From: Thermoleophilaceae bacterium
GTDB lineage: Bacteria > Actinomycetota > Thermoleophilia > Solirubrobacterales > Thermoleophilaceae
Direction of reading: 5' to 3'
Length of the DNA: 64,000 nt
Assembly: GCA_030448005.1 (NCBI GenBank)
Contig: JAUJNT010000006.1
Span: 62,598-126,597, forward strand
Shown here in pieces: positions 59,844-64,000 of this stretch; position 1 is the first letter of the stretch; each line of letters begins with the position of its first letter. The translations under genes were made by a program, and so were the position numbers. The notes below the pieces were generated by a model. The model made no database searches. It saw only the letters and a program-made list of their open reading frames with translations, and was not told the DNA's origin.

Positions 59844-59983
59844 ATGAGCGAGCTTTCCCGGCGTATCGCCGCCACGGTGGCCGGCGCCTCGATGACCGGC
59901 CTCACCGCATGCGGGACCGAGAAGGGGAAGGACTCGCAGGTCACCAGGCAACTTCAGGCTGAAGGCGAAGAAGTAGCGTCCCG
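59844..59983 (+). pseudogene. possible 5' fragment of a lipoprotein gene
   Basis: After a GGAGG site 15 bp upstream, ATG 59844 reads SELSRRIAATVAGASMTGLT then ACGTEKGKDSQVT, a plausible lipoprotein signal (LTAC lipobox). Soon after, the frame runs antisense to the lipoprotein gene that ends at 59984. It may be a truncated gene or chance. Confidence 0.3.
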
Positions 59984-60556
59984 TCAGCAGCTGCGCCCGC
60001 GCCGCGAGAGCGAGACCTTGCCCGCCCGAGCGGTGGCCAGGGCGGGGAGCTTCTCCGTGGTGGCGCTCAGCGGCGTCACGACTTGGAGGAAGTCCTTCAC
60101 TCCAGAACGGCTGAGTGACCTCTTGGCCTCCCTGTAGAAGGAGGTCACGGCCTTCGTGCGCTGCGCCGGGCTCAGCCTGCAGAAGCGCTTCTCGTCCACC
60201 GCGGTGTACAGCTTGCGCTGGCCCTCCCCGGTGATGTACTGCTCGACGTAGAGCGGCGGCTTGCGGATCGGCAGCCGCTGGATCGCCCGCTCGAAGGGCG
60301 TCTCCTCGAACGACTTGTCAAACTTGCGCTCTTCCTCTTCCAGGTCCTTGAGTTCGCGGTCCTGCTGCTTCTCCTCCTTGGCCTCCCGGCGCGCGTCGTC
60401 CCTCTCCTTGGGCGGGCGCGGCGGCTTCGGTCGATCGCCCGCCTCCTTCGTCGTCGAGGCCGCCTTCTCCTCGGAGTCGTCTCCACCACACCCGGAGGCG
60501 CCCAGCGCAAACACGAGCAGGGCGATCAGGGGGACGGAGAGCCACCGGCGGGTCAC
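59984..60556 (-). CDS. lipoprotein with charged coiled-coil segment
   Basis: A 190-residue lipoprotein (LIALLVFALGASGC lipobox) starting at GTG 60556. A highly charged helix (PPKERDDARREAKEEKQQDR, ELKDLEEEERKFDKSF) follows, then a small domain (RLPIRKPPLYVEQYITGEGQ, EKRFCRLSPAQRTKAVTSFY). The function is unknown. It is divergent from the DUF4352 lipoprotein gene, with 85 bp between the starts. Confidence 0.65.
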   Translation of the reverse strand: MTRRWLSVPLIALLVFALGASGCGGDDSEEKAASTTKEAGDRPKPPRPPKERDDARREAKEEKQQDRELKDLEEEERKFDKSFEETPFERAIQRLPIRKPPLYVEQYITGEGQRKLYTAVDEKRFCRLSPAQRTKAVTSFYREAKRSLSRSGVKDFLQVVTPLSATTEKLPALATARAGKVSLSRRGRSC

Positions 60557-60641
60557 GGGCGGGGATCGTAGCGGCGGGGCTGGACCCGTGGAGCACACCG
60601 AACCGCGTCGCTCTCGTCCGGGGGGCGGTAACGTCCGCCGC

Positions 60642-61679
60642 GTGGGCCGCACGCGACGGAAGCCAGGGACGGCATGCCTTCCGGCGATCGCCGTGGCTCT
60701 GGCCTGCGTCGGCTGCGGAGGCCCGCAGGATGAGAAGGCGGGGCTGAGCGGCGGCACGGCGGAGTCGCCGGCGCGCTTTGCTAAGCACTTCGAGAGCTTG
60801 ACCGGGGTCTCCCTCAGGCCCGTGACCGGGGATCCGCTCGGCACCCGCCTGCAGGTGGCCGGCGAGCCTGACCGCTTCGTGCGCTTCGGCGTCTACAACC
60901 TGCTCTGGACGAAGGACGATCGCAGTCGCGACCGAGTGCTCGGCCGCGCTCCCCCGGAAGGGCGAGGCATCCGCTGGAAGCGAGCGGGCACCAGCTACGT
61001 CGCGACCAAGCCCTTCGGCTCGCGTCTCGTGCTCAGGTGGGTGGGAAGGTCCTCGAAGCGGATCACCCCGCAGTTCGAGCGACTCGAGCGGGTGGTGCAG
61101 GCGGCGGTGGAGGGCAAGTCCTCCTCGCTGCCGGAACGGGAGCGCCCGTGCGCCGCCTCCGGTCTCGACCCCTCGCGGGCGGGCTCGGGAGAATGCGCGC
61201 TCGAGGGCATTCCCGTGAGCTTCACCGACGCGGGCAAGACCCTCTCGACCCCCGCTCTCGAGACGCGTGTGCTCGGCATCGACACGACCAACGAGTTCCG
61301 CTTCAAGGGGCTCGCGCCGATCGTCGCCAAGGGCCGGTTTGCGATCGTGGCCTACCGGGTCCGCAACGAGTCCGAGCACCCCCTGCGCTTCCTTCAACCG
61401 CAGTTGCGGCTGGGCCGCAAGCTCGTTGCCGAGAATCCGGACACGGCGTTCCTGCTACCGCGCTCGCGCTCCCTGCCGCTCCCGCCAGGGGCCACCATCG
61501 AGGCACGCGCCGCCTTCGACCTGCCCGAGTCGGTCGATCCGCGCAAGGGCGCGCTGGTGCTGCCCGCCCAACGGGACGGACGCGCCGAGCCGTCCATCGA
61601 CCTCGCCCAGGGCTGGATCCGACTGGAGGGCGCCCCGAAGGGACTGCCGCGGCCTCGCCGCGGCGGGAGTGGGTCCTAG
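60642..61679 (+). CDS. lipoprotein with DUF4352-like C-terminal domain
   Basis: A 345-residue lipoprotein (lipobox CVGC near residue 25) starting at GTG 60642. Residues about 40-170 form an unrecognised alpha/beta domain (RFAKHFESLTGVSLRPVTGD, FVRFGVYNLLWTKDD). Residues about 205-340 resemble DUF4352 beta-sandwiches: STPALETRVLGIDTTNEFR, GRFAIVAYRVRNESEHPLRF, AENPDTAFLLPRSRSLPLPPG. Such domains occur on secreted proteins and may bind ligands. No operon partner is clear. Confidence 0.75.
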   Translation: MGRTRRKPGTACLPAIAVALACVGCGGPQDEKAGLSGGTAESPARFAKHFESLTGVSLRPVTGDPLGTRLQVAGEPDRFVRFGVYNLLWTKDDRSRDRVLGRAPPEGRGIRWKRAGTSYVATKPFGSRLVLRWVGRSSKRITPQFERLERVVQAAVEGKSSSLPERERPCAASGLDPSRAGSGECALEGIPVSFTDAGKTLSTPALETRVLGIDTTNEFRFKGLAPIVAKGRFAIVAYRVRNESEHPLRFLQPQLRLGRKLVAENPDTAFLLPRSRSLPLPPGATIEARAAFDLPESVDPRKGALVLPAQRDGRAEPSIDLAQGWIRLEGAPKGLPRPRRGGSGS

Positions 61680-61685
61680 CGGGCG

Positions 61686-62939
61686 CTATGCGAAGTCGGA
61701 GGCCGGGTGGGGCCCGACGCAGGCCACGGTAGGCGTGCCGGAGATGAGCCCGGCGATCGCCTGCACGTCGGCCTCTGTGACGGCGTCGAGCGCGTCCACC
61801 GCTTCCTCGGGCGACGGCGCCTCACCGAATGTGATCTTGCGGTCGGCCGCGCGGCTGGCCACCGCGCTCGTACGCTCGAGCGCCAGCACCAGCGACCCGG
61901 CCGCATAGGACCGGGCGCGCGCCACCTCCGCTGAGCTCGGGCCGTCGGTGGCAAGCTCGTTCACGATCTCGACGATCCGCTCGTAGGCCTCGATGCACTT
62001 GGTCGAGTCGAGGCCGGCCCCGGCGCTGAGGCCCGCGGCGTCCACGTGGGCAAGCCCGTAGGCCCACACCGAGTAGCAGAGGCCCCGTCGCTCACGGATC
62101 TCATCGAAGAGCCGCGAGCCCATCGAGCCGCCGAGGAGGGTGGCGTAGACGGCGAGCGCCGCACGCTGCGCGCGGTCGGCCGGGTCTATCGGTGCCTCCC
62201 AGTGAAGGCGGAGGTGTGACTGATTGGTCTCGCGCTCCTCCACGAGCACCCGCCGCTTAAACGGCGGAGCGGGCTCGGCGGGCCCCGGCTCGGGTCGGGG
62301 CGCAAAGCGGCCGAGGAGCTCGCCGAGGCGGGAGGCGTCGAGGCGCGACAGGTCCCCCGCCACGAACGCCCCGCCGCGTGCGGGGCTCCAGCGGCGGTCC
62401 CTGAAGGCGATCACCTCATCGCGGGAGAAGGACTCGAGGTGCTCCCCCGGCCCCAGGACCGGCCGTCCCAGCGGATGGTCGCCGTACGCTGCTCGACCGA
62501 GCAGGTTGGAGGCCACGGCCGGCGGCTGGTCATCGGTGCGCGCGATCTCCTGGATCACGACGCCGCGTTCCCGGTCGAGCTCGTCGGGGTCGATGTGGGC
62601 TCGCGCCACGAAGTCGGTAAGCAGGTCGGCCGCCTCCATCACCGCCTCGGCGCGACAGTTCACATGGAAGGCCACGATGTCGTGAGTGGTGTAGGCGTTG
62701 ATCTGCGCCCCGAGGCGCTCGGCGGTGTGCGTGACGTCGCGAAAGGTGGGGTACTGCTGGCCGCCCTTGAACACGAGGTGCTCCAGGAAGTGGGCGATTC
62801 CGTTCTCCTCGGCCCGCTCGGTTCGGGCGCCCGCATCGAACGCGACGAAGAGGGTGGCGGCCCGGGTGCCCTCCATCCCGAGCCGAACCAGCGGGAGGCC
62901 GTTGTCCAGGACCGTTTCCTTGACGGAGATCACGATCAT
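61686..62939 (-). CDS. M16-family zinc peptidase
   Basis: A 417-residue processing-peptidase-like protein. The inverted zinc motif HFLEHLVFKG (HxxEH) is at about residues 50-54, and the third ligand Glu lies downstream (ELDRERGVVIQEIARTDDQ). The C-terminal half has ETNQSHLRLHWEAP, LGGSMGSRLFDEIRERRGLC and YSVWAYGLAHVDAAGL (the R/Y pair that binds substrate). ATG 62939 opens the conserved VKETVLDNGLPLVRLGM. It cleaves peptides or presequence-like substrates; the target is unknown. Confidence 0.92.
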   Translation of the reverse strand: MIVISVKETVLDNGLPLVRLGMEGTRAATLFVAFDAGARTERAEENGIAHFLEHLVFKGGQQYPTFRDVTHTAERLGAQINAYTTHDIVAFHVNCRAEAVMEAADLLTDFVARAHIDPDELDRERGVVIQEIARTDDQPPAVASNLLGRAAYGDHPLGRPVLGPGEHLESFSRDEVIAFRDRRWSPARGGAFVAGDLSRLDASRLGELLGRFAPRPEPGPAEPAPPFKRRVLVEERETNQSHLRLHWEAPIDPADRAQRAALAVYATLLGGSMGSRLFDEIRERRGLCYSVWAYGLAHVDAAGLSAGAGLDSTKCIEAYERIVEIVNELATDGPSSAEVARARSYAAGSLVLALERTSAVASRAADRKITFGEAPSPEEAVDALDAVTEADVQAIAGLISGTPTVACVGPHPASDFA

Positions 62940-62961
62940 TGAGCCTAGAGCCCAGGGAGAT

Positions 62962-63804
62962 GTGGTACCCCTTCCGGTCTTGCAGGGCCCTCCGCGCAAC
63001 TTCTACGACGGACCCGAGCTGTTCGGCCCGGTCTTCGATGCCCTGAGGGACAACGTGAGGGTGGGAGGCATCGACTCCGATGATCTAGCGGGACTCGACG
63101 AGTACCACCCGCTGGGGCGTTCGGCCACCCTCGCCCTCGCCGACCTGGCCAGCGTGGCCGACGGGGACAAGGTGCTCGACATCGGGGCGGGGCTCGGCGG
63201 TCCGAGCCGCGTGCTGGCCCGCTACTACGGCGCCGAGGTCACCGCGCTCGACGCCACGCGCCGCTTCTGTTCCATCAGCGCTACGTTCTGCAACCGGGCC
63301 GAGCTGACCGACAAGGTCAAGGTGGTCGGCGGCGACGCGCTCGGGCTCACCTTCATCGATCGCAGCTTCGACGTCGTCTGGACCCAGGCGCTGTGGCAGG
63401 ACATCGAGGACAAGGAGCGCCTGGCCAAGGGGGCCCACAGGGTGCTCAAGCCGGGAGGCCGGCTGGCGCTGTTCGAGCTCGTGGCCGGCCCGGGGGGCGA
63501 GCTGCACTATCCCCTGCCGTGGGCCGACGACGGCGAGCGCTGCTTCATGGTGACCGCGAGGGAGCTGCGGCGCCTGCTCTTCGACGCCGGCTTCAGGGAG
63601 AGGTCATGGCGCGAGGGGGCCGAAGTGGTGAGCGCGTGCCAGGAGGCGGTCGCCGGCGTGTACGGGATGAAGGCGGGCGGCGGCTTGCCCGGCGTGGACC
63701 TGACCCTCGTGATGCCCGACTTCCATAAGCGCGCCGCCACGCTCGGGCGAAACGTCAAGGAGGACCGGATAGGCCTGGTTCAGGCGGTGCTGACGCGGGA
63801 CTGA
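62962..63804 (+). CDS. SAM-dependent methyltransferase
   Basis: A 280-residue class I methyltransferase. SAM-binding motif I is VLDIGAGLGGPSRVLARYYG (near residue 75); motif II GAEVTALDATRRFC and post-motif I VVWTQALWQDIEDKER follow, then VLKPGGRLALFELVAG. The layout is like UbiE/gamma-tocopherol methyltransferase relatives, which act on small organic acceptors. The acceptor is unknown. GTG 62962, after GGGAGAT, was chosen because the long upstream reading overlaps the antisense M16 gene. The remaining 63805-64000 holds no gene I can support. Confidence 0.88.
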   Translation: MVPLPVLQGPPRNFYDGPELFGPVFDALRDNVRVGGIDSDDLAGLDEYHPLGRSATLALADLASVADGDKVLDIGAGLGGPSRVLARYYGAEVTALDATRRFCSISATFCNRAELTDKVKVVGGDALGLTFIDRSFDVVWTQALWQDIEDKERLAKGAHRVLKPGGRLALFELVAGPGGELHYPLPWADDGERCFMVTARELRRLLFDAGFRERSWREGAEVVSACQEAVAGVYGMKAGGGLPGVDLTLVMPDFHKRAATLGRNVKEDRIGLVQAVLTRD

Positions 63805-64000
63805 GGGCGATGGGAGCCGAGGATCGCGGAAAGCCGGCTCGGACCGGGACGAACCGAAGCGGAACGCCTCGCCGGAACCTGGGGAGCTGCTTGGCGAGCT
63901 GTGGGTGGCACCGCCCGGGGTGTAGGTGCTTTTGCCTTCCTCCTGGTGGCCAGGCAGCCCGAAGGCGAGGGCTGCTCCACTCAACCGCCTCCGGTGCCCT

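Noticed and set aside
63604..63984. Minus-strand frame at the right edge
   Set aside because: Mostly antisense to the methyltransferase; the part beyond it has no recognisable features.

Overview
The window is GC-rich DNA from an actinobacterium, most likely class Thermoleophilia (Solirubrobacterales/Gaiellales-like). The basis is the very high GC, frequent GTG/TTG starts, coenzyme F420 genes (fused CofG/CofH, CofC, CofD, CofE and an F420:NADPH oxidoreductase), a class-E-type LAXTG wall-anchored protein and many secreted beta-propeller and lipoproteins. The lineage is inferred; no rRNA is present.

Layout. 1-14.3 kb: chromosomal housekeeping and envelope genes (nuclease-like coiled-coil protein, kelch and NHL propellers, sortase substrate, YgfZ, ThiY-like binding protein, aquaporin, FbiC, cupin). 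14.6-15.9 kb: two secreted orphans with atypical composition. 15.9-19.2 kb: a frameshifted NTF2-like gene, a MOT1-type transporter, an acetyltransferase and a lipoprotein phosphoesterase. 19.3-23.1 kb: pyrE followed by the F420 genes cofE, cofC, cofD and npdG, all on the minus strand. 23.1-27.1 kb: a secreted BNR-repeat protein and a DUF1360 protein, flanked by remnants of an HMG-CoA lyase and an acyl-CoA carboxylase beta chain. 27-30.2 kb: greA, a glycoside-hydrolase-like protein and a five-tRNA cluster (Leu, Leu, Trp, Gly, Pro).

30.1-47.4 kb is an integrated mobile element. A 57-bp perfect direct repeat, the 3' part of tRNA-Pro(GGG), bounds it at 30117-30173 and 47331-47387. The tyrosine integrase and excisionase lie just inside the right end, and matching pairs of the 9-mer AGCGCTCTA lie just inside both ends as candidate arm sites. 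Cargo: a folE-led six-gene redox operon (folE, FAD/Rieske oxidoreductase, transaldolase, Ddn-like F420 oxidoreductase, DUF2231, RibD-like); a SufR-like regulator; a metal operon (multicopper oxidase, cupredoxin-ZIP transporter, DtxR regulator, DoxX); a MobF relaxase/helicase and HicAB. The relaxase, oxidase, ZIP and SRPBCC genes carry frameshifts or stops, and the RibD gene has an internal deletion. The element is therefore decaying, or the assembly has indel errors; many of the lesions look like loss of one G.

47.4-64 kb: an orphan gene pair, VapBC, a PfpI protease, a second glycoside-hydrolase paralogue, YihY/BrkB, an HD-GYP protein, a membrane-anchored STAND NTPase, an MMPL transporter, another cupin, lipoproteins, an M16 peptidase and an SAM methyltransferase. 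The best leads for new biology are the tRNA-Pro element with a second, older att-like remnant nested at its left end, the folE-led operon, the metal operon, and the STAND NTPase with a predicted exported C-terminal domain.
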